Source of the DNA: JBELHR01 sp042091275
Lineage (GTDB): Bacteria > Bacteroidota > Bacteroidia > Flavobacteriales > Flavobacteriaceae
Direction: 5' to 3'
Length of the DNA stretch: 43,525 bases
Assembly: GCA_042091275.1 (NCBI GenBank)
Contig: JBELHR010000017.1
Location: 1-43,525 of the forward strand
In this document: positions 17,589 to 25,823 of the stretch, piece after piece
Layout: each line of letters starts with the position of its first letter
Position numbering within the stretch: the first letter of the stretch is position 1
Notes under the pieces: model-generated
What the model was told of the DNA's origin: nothing
Databases searched by the model: none
What the model saw: only the letters and a program-made list of their open reading frames with translations
Position numbers and translations under genes: made by a program

Positions 17589-17750
17589 ATGAGCAAAAGA
17601 ACGTTCCAACCATCAAAGAGAAAGAGAAGAAATAAACACGGTTTCAGAGAGAGAATGGCCTCTGCTAATGGACGTAAGGTCTTAGCTAGAAGACGTGCGA
17701 AAGGAAGAAAGAGATTGTCTGTATCATCTGATGCAAGACCAAAGAAATAA
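17589..17750 (+). CDS. rpmH: 50S ribosomal protein L34
   Basis: Translating from ATG 17589 gives a 53-residue, very basic protein beginning MSKRTFQPSKRKRRNKHGF, followed by the R-M-A-S-A-N-G-R-K-V-L-A-R-R-R-A-K-G-R motif that defines L34. The ~9-residue C-terminal tail beyond the core (SVSSDARPKK) is common in Bacteroidota. The gene has a consensus promoter and its own hairpin terminator, so it is transcribed alone here, without rnpA or dnaA next to it. Confidence 0.97.
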   Translation: MSKRTFQPSKRKRRNKHGFRERMASANGRKVLARRRAKGRKRLSVSSDARPKK

Positions 17751-17770
17751 TGATATTGTTATCATATATA

Positions 17771-17804
17771 AAGGTGTTACTTTTTTGAGTAACACCTTTT
17801 TTTT
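17771..17804 (+). terminator. Rho-independent terminator after rpmH
   Basis: Stem AAGGTGTTAC/GTAACACCTT (10 bp) with loop TTTTTTGA and a T tract to 17804. Confidence 0.93.
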
Positions 17805-17862
17805 GATAGTTCCATAAATTTTATATTTTTAAATTACAGACGTTTTATAAAATACCATAGAT

Positions 17863-20712
17863 ATGCCTAGAAATGAGAAGATTAAATCGGTTTTAATTAT
17901 TGGGTCAGGACCAATTGTTATCGGACAAGCTTGTGAATTTGATTATTCAGGTTCTCAATCTATTCGTTCACTTAAGGAAGAGGGAATCGAAGTTACCTTG
18001 ATTAACTCTAACCCCGCGACGATTATGACGGATCCTTCTTTAGCGGATAATGTATATTTAAAGCCTTTGAAGACTTCTTCTTTGGTAGATATCTTAAAAA
18101 AACATCCAAACATCGATGCAGTCCTGCCGACTATGGGAGGGCAAACAGCTTTGAACCTCTGTATTGAAGCAGATGAAAAAGGTATTTGGGAAGATTTTGA
18201 CGTCGATATCATTGGTGTAGATATTGAGGCGATTAATATTACAGAAGATCGCGAAAAGTTTAGAAACTTAATGGAGGAGATCGGAATCGGTCAAGCACCT
18301 TCTACAACGGCTACTTCTTATTTAAAGGGTAAAGAAATTGCTCAAGAATACGGTTTTCCTTTAGTGATTAGACCATCTTTTACCTTAGGAGGTACTGGTG
18401 CATCTATCGTTTATAAGAAGGAGAATTTTGACGAGTTACTAAAACGTGGGCTAGAGGCTTCTCCTATTCACGAAGTGCTTATCGACAAGGCCCTAATGGG
18501 TTGGAAAGAATACGAACTAGAACTTTTGCGCGATAAAAATGACAACGTTGTTATTATCTGTGCGATTGAAAATATGGATCCAATGGGAATTCATACAGGA
18601 GATTCCATTACGGTTGCACCTGCTATGACTTTGTCTGATGCTACTTATCAGAGAATGCGAGATATGGCTATCTTTATGATGCGATCTATTGGAGATTTTG
18701 CGGGAGGATGTAATGTTCAATTCGCGGTAAGTCCAGATGAAAAGGAAGATATTATTGCAATTGAGATCAACCCTCGTGTTTCTCGTTCCTCTGCATTGGC
18801 TTCGAAAGCTACTGGTTATCCTATTGCAAAAGTTGCTACAAAACTCGCTATTGGTTACCACCTAGACGAATTAGAAAACCAAATTACAAAAACTACTTCT
18901 GCTTTATTCGAGCCGACTTTGGATTATGTTATTGTAAAAATCCCTAGATGGAACTTTGACAAATTCGAAGGTTCCGAAAGAACTCTTGGATTGCAAATGA
19001 AATCGGTAGGAGAGGTTATGGGAATTGGTAGAAGTTTCCAGGAAGCACTCCACAAAGCGACCCAATCTTTAGAGATTAAGAGAAATGGTTTGGGAGCTGA
19101 TGGTAAGGGTATAAAAGACTACGATCAAATCATAGACAAACTGACCAATCCTAGCTGGGATAGAGTATTTGTTATATATGACGCTATTCAAATGGGTATG
19201 CCGCTATCCACTATCTACGATATTACCAAGATGGATATGTGGTTCCTAAAGCAGTATGAGGAGTTGGTGATGTTGGAGAAAGAAATCTCTACGCATAGCC
19301 TAGAAACTATTAGCGAAGATTTGTTGTTGACTGCTAAACAGAAAGGTTTTGCGGATAGACAAATCGCCTATATGTTGGATTGCTACGAAAGTGAAGTTTA
19401 CAAGAAAAGAGATTTACTCGGAGTAAATAGAGTATATAAATTGGTAGACACATGTGCTGCTGAATTTGGTGCAGCAACACCTTATTACTATTCTACTTTC
19501 GAAAATAAGATGAGTTTACCTCAAGGCATGGCTGCGTCTAACGAATCCAAAGTAACGGAGAAAAAGAAAATTGTTGTTCTGGGTTCTGGTCCGAATAGAA
19601 TTGGTCAGGGAATTGAATTTGACTATTGTTGTGTTCACGGGGTATTGGCTGCGAAAGAAGCTGGATACGAGACTGTGATGATAAACTGTAACCCTGAAAC
19701 TGTTTCTACGGATTTTGATACTGCAGACAAATTGTATTTTGAACCTGTGTTCTGGGAACATATTTACGATATTATTCGTCATGAAAATCCAGAAGGGGTA
19801 ATTGTGCAATTGGGAGGACAGACTGCCTTGAAGTTAGCAGAGAAACTAGACAAGTACGGTATTAAAATTATCGGAACAAGTTTTGAAGCTCTTGATTTGG
19901 CTGAGGATAGAGGTAGATTTTCTTCTCTTTTAGAGACTTTAGATATTCCGTTTCCTCAATTTGGAACAGCGCAAACAGCAGGGGAGGCCCTTGAAATTGC
20001 AGATCATTTAGATTTCCCAATTTTGGTAAGACCTTCTTATGTTTTGGGTGGTCAAGGAATGAAGATTGTGATAAACAAACAAGAGCTAGAGCACCACGTA
20101 GTTGATTTGTTGAGAAAAATACCAAATAACACCTTGCTTTTAGACCATTATTTAGATGGTGCTATCGAAGCGGAGGCTGATGCAATTTGCGATGGTGAAG
20201 ATGTTTATATTATTGGTATTATGGAGCATATTGAGCCTTGTGGAGTTCACTCAGGAGATTCTAATGCGACTTTACCTCCTTTTAACTTGGGAGAGTTTGT
20301 AATGCAACAAATAAAAGACCACACGCTTAAAATTGCGAAAGCTTTGAAAACGAAAGGGCTTATTAATATTCAATTTGCAGTTAAAGATGATACGGTTTAT
20401 ATCATTGAAGCAAATCCTAGAGCATCTCGTACGGTGCCTTTTATTGCAAAAGCATACAAAGAGCCTTACGTTAATTACGCTACAAAAGTTATGCTAGGGG
20501 TAAACAAAGTGAAGGATTTTAACTTTAATCCAAGATTGGAGGGATATGCAATTAAGCAACCGGTCTTTTCTTTTAACAAGTTCCCTAATGTAGATAAAAA
20601 TTTAGGTCCTGAAATGAAATCAACAGGAGAAAGCATACTGTTTATAGACAGTCTAAAGGATGATGCTTTTTACGAATTGTACTCGAGACGCAAGATGTAT
20701 TTGAGTAAATAA
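17863..20712 (+). CDS. carB: Carbamoyl-phosphate synthase large subunit, short form
   Basis: Makes carbamoyl phosphate from bicarbonate, ATP and ammonia supplied by CarA, feeding pyrimidine and arginine synthesis. The 949-residue protein has both ATP-grasp halves. The first begins SVLIIGSGPIVIGQACEFDYSG and carries NPRVSRSSALASKATGYPIA; the second begins VVLGSGPNRIGQGIEFDYCC and carries ANPRASRTVPFIAKA. It ends near residue 949, about 120 residues short of the E. coli enzyme, so the C-terminal MGS-like allosteric domain is absent. The stop is followed at once by a terminator, so this is a natural end rather than a frameshift. carA is not in the window. Confidence 0.96.
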   Translation: MPRNEKIKSVLIIGSGPIVIGQACEFDYSGSQSIRSLKEEGIEVTLINSNPATIMTDPSLADNVYLKPLKTSSLVDILKKHPNIDAVLPTMGGQTALNLCIEADEKGIWEDFDVDIIGVDIEAINITEDREKFRNLMEEIGIGQAPSTTATSYLKGKEIAQEYGFPLVIRPSFTLGGTGASIVYKKENFDELLKRGLEASPIHEVLIDKALMGWKEYELELLRDKNDNVVIICAIENMDPMGIHTGDSITVAPAMTLSDATYQRMRDMAIFMMRSIGDFAGGCNVQFAVSPDEKEDIIAIEINPRVSRSSALASKATGYPIAKVATKLAIGYHLDELENQITKTTSALFEPTLDYVIVKIPRWNFDKFEGSERTLGLQMKSVGEVMGIGRSFQEALHKATQSLEIKRNGLGADGKGIKDYDQIIDKLTNPSWDRVFVIYDAIQMGMPLSTIYDITKMDMWFLKQYEELVMLEKEISTHSLETISEDLLLTAKQKGFADRQIAYMLDCYESEVYKKRDLLGVNRVYKLVDTCAAEFGAATPYYYSTFENKMSLPQGMAASNESKVTEKKKIVVLGSGPNRIGQGIEFDYCCVHGVLAAKEAGYETVMINCNPETVSTDFDTADKLYFEPVFWEHIYDIIRHENPEGVIVQLGGQTALKLAEKLDKYGIKIIGTSFEALDLAEDRGRFSSLLETLDIPFPQFGTAQTAGEALEIADHLDFPILVRPSYVLGGQGMKIVINKQELEHHVVDLLRKIPNNTLLLDHYLDGAIEAEADAICDGEDVYIIGIMEHIEPCGVHSGDSNATLPPFNLGEFVMQQIKDHTLKIAKALKTKGLINIQFAVKDDTVYIIEANPRASRTVPFIAKAYKEPYVNYATKVMLGVNKVKDFNFNPRLEGYAIKQPVFSFNKFPNVDKNLGPEMKSTGESILFIDSLKDDAFYELYSRRKMYLSK

Positions 20713-20730
20713 ACCTTAAAACTTTCTTAA

Positions 20731-20757
20731 AGGGCGGCAATTTGCCGCTCTTTTTTT
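20731..20757 (+). terminator. Rho-independent terminator after carB
   Basis: GC-rich stem GCGGCA/TGCCGC extended by a G-T wobble and two further pairs, followed by a seven-base T run ending at 20757. It lies directly against the promoter of the next operon. Confidence 0.92.
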
Positions 20758-20763
20758 ATGTTC

Positions 20764-20795
20764 ATACAAAAAATTCTGTATATTTGTTTAACAAA
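20764..20795 (+). promoter_or_regulatory. Promoter and candidate operator of the carotenoid operon
   Basis: TATATTTG (20779-20786) is a perfect -7 element 18 bases before the regulator ATG. Two inverted repeats overlap it: ATACA-N8-TGTAT (20764-20781) and TTTGTT-T-AACAAA (20783-20795). Their position across the -7 box and transcription start is where a MerR/CarH repressor would block RNA polymerase. The promoter is directly supported by the sequence; operator function is inference. Confidence 0.6.
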
Positions 20796-20804
20796 ACAAT
20801 AAAA

Positions 20805-21710
20805 ATGTTAAACAACATTAAATCGGAATTTACCATAAAAGACCTCGAAAGCTTTTCTGGTATCAAGGCGCATACCATTCGTATATGGGAAAAGCGCTAC
20901 AGTTTGTTTACGCCAAACAGAACAGATTCCAATATCCGCTATTACAATATCAATCAGCTCCTAAAGCTGCTAAACATAAGTATACTTTACAAAAACAATC
21001 TCAAAATTTCGAAAATAGCCGCGATGTCTGAAGAGGCAATTATTGAGGAGGCTAGAGGTTTTTTAAAGGTTAAAGTTGAAAATGAGAATATTTTACTAGC
21101 CTTTAAAATGGCTATGATTAATTTTGATGAAAAAGGGTTTAATGATGCTTTTAATGAAGCCGTTAAAAACATGGGATTCAGAGAAGTGTTTATACAGATT
21201 TTTATTCCATTTCTCTACGAAATCGGTAATTTATGGCAATTACACGCTATAACACCTGCTCACGAGCATTTTATTTCCCATTTGATCAAACAAAAAATTC
21301 ACGGAGCTATCGAGCTTTTAGATTTTGATGCTCTTCCAGATGATAAACCTTATGTTTTATATCTTCCGCCTAACGAAATTCACGACATAGGTTTACTTTA
21401 TTTACATTATGAGCTTCTGTCTTCAGGGCGTAAATCCATCTACTTGGGACAGTCTGTTCCCCTATCAAATTTAAAGGATTTATCTGCTATGTATAATGAG
21501 ATAGATTTTGTAACTTATCTCACAGTCGAGCCCTCTAAGGAATCGATTGATAGTTATGTGACAAGTTTAGAGGCTTTGGTTCTAGACGGAACCATAGGTA
21601 AACTGCATATAATGGGAGCAAAGGTGCAGGAGTATTCTGCAAAATTTAATAATGTACACAGTTATAAAGGCGTTGAACAGTTTTTGTTAGGCTTTCGAGA
21701 AAATGAATAA
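20805..21710 (+). CDS. MerR-family regulator with B12-binding domain, CarH-like photoreceptor
   Basis: A 301-residue protein of three parts: an N-terminal MerR winged helix (about 8-75, TIRIWEKRY and a RYY wing), a helical-bundle B12-capping domain (about 95-170) and a C-terminal cobalamin-binding Rossmann domain. The diagnostic W-x9-E-H motif is present (W144, E154, H155), as is E-x-H-x-x-G (E191, H193, G196), whose histidine is the lower cobalt ligand. In CarH proteins adenosylcobalamin makes a DNA-binding tetramer that light breaks, releasing carotenoid genes. The residue after W144 is Gln; from memory, T. thermophilus CarH has His132 there, the light-state ligand. It overlaps crtI by 8 bases. 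The frame extends up to a TTG at 20742, but that lies in the carB terminator; ATG 20805 fits the promoter. Confidence 0.88.
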   Translation: MLNNIKSEFTIKDLESFSGIKAHTIRIWEKRYSLFTPNRTDSNIRYYNINQLLKLLNISILYKNNLKISKIAAMSEEAIIEEARGFLKVKVENENILLAFKMAMINFDEKGFNDAFNEAVKNMGFREVFIQIFIPFLYEIGNLWQLHAITPAHEHFISHLIKQKIHGAIELLDFDALPDDKPYVLYLPPNEIHDIGLLYLHYELLSSGRKSIYLGQSVPLSNLKDLSAMYNEIDFVTYLTVEPSKESIDSYVTSLEALVLDGTIGKLHIMGAKVQEYSAKFNNVHSYKGVEQFLLGFRENE

Positions 21711-23160
21711 AACAATTAATATTATAGGTTCCGGTTTGTCTTCACTTGCGGCTTCCTGCTATTTAGCGAAAGAGGGAAATAAGGTTACAGTTTTTGAAAA
21801 AAATGATCAAATAGGTGGTCGCTTACGAGTTCTAAAAAAAGATGGCTTTCAGTTCGACATGGGACCCTCTTGGTATTGGATGCCTGATGTGTTTGAGAAA
21901 TTTTACAAGGATTTTGGTTATACTACCTCTGATTTTTATAAATTAGATCGTTTAGATCCCGGATATCAAGTCGTTTTTGAAGAAGGTGAATGTATTCAAA
22001 TCTCAGCCCGACTAGAGCAAATCTGTGAAGTCTTTGAGAATGAAGAAAAGGGAAGCTCAGTGTTTTTGAGAAAATTCATAAAACGAGCGGAGAAAAACTA
22101 TGACATTGCGATAAACGACTTAGTGTATAATCCAGGAAAATCTGTTTTTGAGCTCGTTCGTTTAAAGACCGTGGTAAACGTCAACCAGTTTTTCTCGAGT
22201 ATCGCTAAAGATGTACGCAAGTCTGTCAAGAGCAAGAAACTTCAACAAATACTAGAATTTCCAGTTCTTTTTTTAGGGGCTAAAGCTTCAAATACACCTT
22301 CTTTTTACAGTTTTATGAACTTTGCTGATTTTGGTTTAGGTACATGGCATCCTGAAGGGGGTATGTATGAAATTGTCAAAGCTTTTATGAAAATTGCGGA
22401 GGAGAATGGTGTCGTTTTTAAAACATCCGCTGGAGTTGAGAAAATTATAGTTGAAAATAAAACCGCCGTCGGTCTTCAGGTAGATGGGGAAATATTTCCT
22501 GCAGATATCGTTTTGAGTGGCGCAGATTACCACCATAGTGAACAATTATTAGACGAGAAGTTTAGACAGTATAGCCAGAAATATTGGGCTTCAAAGACTT
22601 TTGCTCCCTCTTCATTGTTGTTCTATGTCGGTTTTGATAAAAAGGTAAATAACGTGTTCCATCACAATTTATTTTTTGATACAGATTTTGAAAAACACGC
22701 AGAAAGTATATATGATTCTCCGAGTTGGCCTAAAAATCCATTATTTTATGCTAATTTCCCTTCGGTAACCGATGCGAATTTTGCACCAGAAGGTAAAGAT
22801 GGAGGTTTCTTTTTGATTCCTGTGGCACCGGGTATTGATGATGATACCAAAAATTATGATTATTATTTTGATTTGCTAATAGAGCGATTAGAGCGAATTG
22901 CAAAACAAGATTTAAAAGATAGTGTACTCTTTAGAGAGGTTTTTAGTATTAGAGATTTTGAGCAGACCTATAATTCGTATAAGGGTAATGCTTACGGAAT
23001 GGCTAATACCCTGCTTCAAACTGCAGTGTTAAGACCAAATTTAGAGAGTAAAAAAGTAAATAATTTATTTTTTACCGGACAGCTAACTGTTCCAGGGCCA
23101 GGTTTACCTCCTGCCATTATATCTGGAAAAGTAGTTTCTGATTTAATTTTAGCGAGTTAA
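21703..23160 (+). CDS. crtI: Phytoene desaturase
   Basis: FAD-dependent desaturase converting phytoene to lycopene at the membrane. The 485-residue protein starts with the dinucleotide-binding motif IIGSGLSSLAASCYLAKEG followed by VFEKNDQIGGR. Near the C terminus it has the carotenoid-oxidase signature NLFFTGQLTVPGPGLPPAIISG. It is the only desaturase-type gene in the cluster, and its context with CrtB and a lycopene cyclase supports four-step desaturation rather than a CrtD or ketolase role. The start overlaps the regulator stop by 8 bases, and crtB follows after an 11-base gap. Confidence 0.93.
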   Translation: MNKTINIIGSGLSSLAASCYLAKEGNKVTVFEKNDQIGGRLRVLKKDGFQFDMGPSWYWMPDVFEKFYKDFGYTTSDFYKLDRLDPGYQVVFEEGECIQISARLEQICEVFENEEKGSSVFLRKFIKRAEKNYDIAINDLVYNPGKSVFELVRLKTVVNVNQFFSSIAKDVRKSVKSKKLQQILEFPVLFLGAKASNTPSFYSFMNFADFGLGTWHPEGGMYEIVKAFMKIAEENGVVFKTSAGVEKIIVENKTAVGLQVDGEIFPADIVLSGADYHHSEQLLDEKFRQYSQKYWASKTFAPSSLLFYVGFDKKVNNVFHHNLFFDTDFEKHAESIYDSPSWPKNPLFYANFPSVTDANFAPEGKDGGFFLIPVAPGIDDDTKNYDYYFDLLIERLERIAKQDLKDSVLFREVFSIRDFEQTYNSYKGNAYGMANTLLQTAVLRPNLESKKVNNLFFTGQLTVPGPGLPPAIISGKVVSDLILAS

Positions 23161-23171
23161 ACTTATTTATT

Positions 23172-24011
23172 ATGAAAGAATTATTTGATATTTCATCCTT
23201 TAAGTGCAGTCAAACTATTACTAGAGAGTATTCTACCTCTTTCTCTTCTGCAGTAAAAATGTTAGGTCCTAGTATTAGAATGGATATTCATGCAATTTAT
23301 GGTTTTGTCCGTTTGGCGGATGAAATTGTGGATACCTTTCACAATTATGACAAAAATGTCCTATTGGATGAGTTTGAACAGGAGTATTTTAAAGCAAAAG
23401 AGCGCGGTATAAGTATGAACCCGATTTTAAACTCTTTTGTCTTGACCGTTTTAAAATACAATATTCCAGATCAAATGGTATTAGATTTTCTAAGGAGTAT
23501 GAAATTGGACTTAGAAAAGACTGTTTACCACACCGAGGAAGAATATAAGAATTATATCTATGGTTCAGCAGATGTTGTCGGTTTGATGTGTTTGAAAGTT
23601 TTTGTCGAAAACGATCAAGACATGTATGATAGGCTCAAGGATTCTGCCATGCGTCTGGGGTCGGCTTTTCAAAAAGTAAATTTCTTAAGAGATCTCAAAG
23701 ATGATTATGAAGTTCTAAATCGAAGCTATTTTCCAAACATCAATTTCGAGAATTTGTCCAATGAAATGAAGCAGCAAATTATAGACGAAATCAATGCGGA
23801 TTTTGAAGCTGCGTTATTTGGAATCAAGAATCTACCTGCCTCATCGAGATTCGGAGTTTACACGGCATTTAAGTATTACAAAAGGCTTTTGCACAAATTG
23901 AGCAAAACTCCTTCTGAACATATTTTAACTACAAGGATTAGGGTTTCTGACCCAGTTAAGTTACTTTTATTGACGAAATCTTATGTCAATTTTAAACTTA
24001 ACCTCATATGA
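23172..24011 (+). CDS. crtB: Phytoene synthase
   Basis: Joins two geranylgeranyl diphosphates head to head to give phytoene. The 279-residue trans-isoprenyl synthase carries both Mg-diphosphate motifs: D50-E-I-V-D54 in FVRLADEIVD and N170-F-L-R-D-L-K-D-D. The early YSTSFSSAVKML and YGFVRLAD segments are characteristic of squalene/phytoene synthases. Adjacent crtI makes phytoene, not squalene, the product. Its TGA overlaps the next gene's start. Confidence 0.95.
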   Translation: MKELFDISSFKCSQTITREYSTSFSSAVKMLGPSIRMDIHAIYGFVRLADEIVDTFHNYDKNVLLDEFEQEYFKAKERGISMNPILNSFVLTVLKYNIPDQMVLDFLRSMKLDLEKTVYHTEEEYKNYIYGSADVVGLMCLKVFVENDQDMYDRLKDSAMRLGSAFQKVNFLRDLKDDYEVLNRSYFPNINFENLSNEMKQQIIDEINADFEAALFGIKNLPASSRFGVYTAFKYYKRLLHKLSKTPSEHILTTRIRVSDPVKLLLLTKSYVNFKLNLI

Positions 24012-24517
24012 TGCTATTCGGACTTTTCTTAAGTCTATTTTCAATTATTAATGCAGCCCCGGAAACGGTAATAGACGAGTTGCGGAGCGGTCTAACAGAT
24101 AATTATACTACCAAGCAGTTAGAATCTTTTGAAGGAGATTTGTCTCTTGAGAAAGACGATTTGTCCCAAGCTTACTTGGGCGTAGTGACTATGTTAAAGT
24201 CTAAAAAAGCGTTTTTCCCTTCTAATAAATTGAAATACTTTAACAGAGGTTCTAAGCTTTTGGATCAAGCAATTTCAAGGGATTTAGAGAATATAGAATT
24301 TCGTTATTTGCGATTTATATTTCAAATGGAGGTTCCAGGTTTTCTGGATTACAACGCTAATATTTTTGAGGATTTTAATCTATTCAGCTGTAATTTATTA
24401 GCGAGTAGTTACGACCTAGAGTATAAGAAAAAAATGGTTTCGACATTGTTAGAAATCAAAAGTATTAAATCCGAACACAGAATTATTTTAAACGATTTAC
24501 AAGCGAAGTTATGTTAA
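24008..24517 (+). CDS. Unrecognised exported protein inside the carotenoid operon
   Basis: I do not recognise a family. The 169-residue product starts with a short hydrophobic signal (about 2-14) and a likely cleavage after INA, so it is probably periplasmic or membrane-attached. There is no lipobox cysteine. The remainder is helical and looks TPR-like or repeat-like: QAYLGVVTMLKSKKAF, YFNRGSKLLDQAI, a core IEFRYLRFIFQMEVPGFLDY, then KKMVSTLLEIKS. Two ATGs are possible: 24008 (ATGA overlap with crtB) and 24011 (TGATG overlap). It overlaps crtZ by 7 bases. Coupling on both sides means it is made with the pathway enzymes. An accessory role such as organising the enzymes or carotenoid placement is speculation. 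Confidence 0.8.
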   Translation: MMLFGLFLSLFSIINAAPETVIDELRSGLTDNYTTKQLESFEGDLSLEKDDLSQAYLGVVTMLKSKKAFFPSNKLKYFNRGSKLLDQAISRDLENIEFRYLRFIFQMEVPGFLDYNANIFEDFNLFSCNLLASSYDLEYKKKMVSTLLEIKSIKSEHRIILNDLQAKLC

Positions 24518-24954
24518 CATTTATAGGCACGACAGTTTTGACATTTTTGATAATGGAAGGTATAACATGGTGTACCCACCGATTCGTAATGCACGGTTTT
24601 ATGTGGTATTTTCACGCAGATCACCACCAGCCTAAATACGCCAATGTTTTTGAGAGAAATGATATTTTCTTTGTGATTTTTGCCTTTCCGAGTATTGCCT
24701 TATTTTATTTTGGCTTGGAGGGTGGACTGAATTTTTGGTTTTTTATAGGTTTAGGGATATTTTTTTATGGCTTGGCTTATTTCTTGATTCACGATGTTTT
24801 AATCCACCAACGTTTTAAATGGTTTAAAAAAACTAAAAATAAATATCTGATTGGTTTGCGTAAAGCGCATAAGGTGCATCACAAACATTTAGGAAAAGAG
24901 GACGGAGAGTGTTTTGGTATGTTGTGGGTACCTAGAAAATACTTCGGTATATGA
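24511..24954 (+). CDS. crtZ: Beta-carotene 3-hydroxylase (CrtZ type)
   Basis: Non-haem di-iron membrane hydroxylase that adds 3- and 3'-hydroxyls to beta-ionone rings, turning beta-carotene into zeaxanthin. The 147-residue protein has the four histidine clusters of the family: H23-x4-H28, H35-xx-HH39, H94-x4-H99 and H120-xx-HH124. Hydrophobic helices lie at about 5-20 and 52-95. No CrtW ketolase is present in the cluster, so zeaxanthin is the predicted end point. It is coupled by overlaps to the upstream unknown gene (7 bases) and to the lycopene cyclase downstream (ATGA). Confidence 0.93.
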   Translation: MLTFIGTTVLTFLIMEGITWCTHRFVMHGFMWYFHADHHQPKYANVFERNDIFFVIFAFPSIALFYFGLEGGLNFWFFIGLGIFFYGLAYFLIHDVLIHQRFKWFKKTKNKYLIGLRKAHKVHHKHLGKEDGECFGMLWVPRKYFGI

Positions 24955-25655
24955 ATGATCACTACCTGTATTTATTTCTCAATCTCGGTAGTATAACTTT
25001 TCCATTTCTCTTTAGCTTTCACCCGAAGATGCAGTTCTACAAAAAGTTTCCTGCTTTCTTGTTGAGTATAAGTATAGTCGCTTTTGTTTTTTTGGTTTGG
25101 GATGAGTTTTTTACAGAAATAGGAGTGTGGGGTTTTAACAAGGCCTATCTCTTAGGTATATTTTTAGGTTCACTGCCGTTGGAGGAAGTGATGTTTTTCT
25201 TTTGTATACCTTTTGCTAGTCTCTTTATAAATTATTCTTTAGAATACTTTTTTCCAGATCTTCTACTTTCTCCGAAATCCGTTAAAACTATTAGTGTTTC
25301 CCTTTTTGTACTCGTTTTAATAGTGGTGGTATTTAATTTTCCGGCTTGGTATACTTCGGTTAATGGTATTTTATTTTTGATGATAATTGCTTGGACTTTA
25401 AAAAACCAAAACAATTACTTAAACCGATTTTATATCAGCTTTATTTTTATTTTAATTCCATTTTTTATCGTCAATGGTATTTTGACCGGTAGTTTTATCA
25501 CAGACCAGGTGGTTTGGTATGACAACCAAGAAAACCTTGGACTAAGGCTTGGGACTATACCAGTTGAAGATACTTTTTATGCCTTTAACATGTTATATCC
25601 CGTATTGCCTTTGACCTCCTACTTTGAAAAGAAGTTTAATCTTAGCCGTTCGTGA
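24951..25655 (+). CDS. Lycopene cyclase, fused CrtYc-CrtYd type
   Basis: Integral membrane cyclase that closes the ends of lycopene to give beta-carotene. The 234-residue protein has about seven transmembrane segments and contains both halves found as separate CrtYc and CrtYd in actinobacteria. The first half has WDEFFTEIGVWGFN (50-63) and PLEEV (76-80); the second has VVWYDNQENLGLRLGTIPVED with PVEDTFYAF at 204-212. The two acidic PxE(E/D) motifs are the proposed catalytic carboxylates. It ends the operon; I see no strong terminator hairpin in the following 168 bases. Confidence 0.92.
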   Translation: MNDHYLYLFLNLGSITFPFLFSFHPKMQFYKKFPAFLLSISIVAFVFLVWDEFFTEIGVWGFNKAYLLGIFLGSLPLEEVMFFFCIPFASLFINYSLEYFFPDLLLSPKSVKTISVSLFVLVLIVVVFNFPAWYTSVNGILFLMIIAWTLKNQNNYLNRFYISFIFILIPFFIVNGILTGSFITDQVVWYDNQENLGLRLGTIPVEDTFYAFNMLYPVLPLTSYFEKKFNLSRS

Positions 25656-25770
25656 TATTATTGTTTCTAATCTCTAGGATTTCGTCAATGTCTTCATCCG
25701 CCTAACTCTAACAAAATTAATATAGTATGGTAAGAAGTAATTTATTTATAATAAGTTTTTTCAGAGCCCT

Positions 25771-25778
25771 TATCTTTA
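25771..25778 (+). promoter_or_regulatory. Possible -7 element for the GlmU-like gene
   Basis: TATCTTTA differs from TAnnTTTG only in the last base, has a T-rich stretch about 18 bases upstream, and lies 45 bases before the start codon at 25824. Confidence 0.45.
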
Positions 25779-25823
25779 CAGATTATAGATTAAATTCGCT
25801 AAAAATCAAAAGCCAAATCTAAT

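Noticed and set aside
20742..20804. Upstream extension of the CarH-like frame to a TTG at 20742
   Set aside because: It would begin inside the carB terminator and before the operon promoter; the ATG at 20805 fits the -7 element and the MerR domain start.
25645..25701. Nineteen minus-strand codons after crtY reading ADEDIDEILEIRNNNITNG, coding-like, possibly a relic gene end
   Set aside because: An in-frame stop precedes it, there is no start codon, and the sequence beyond is AT-rich and non-coding; too short to support a pseudogene.
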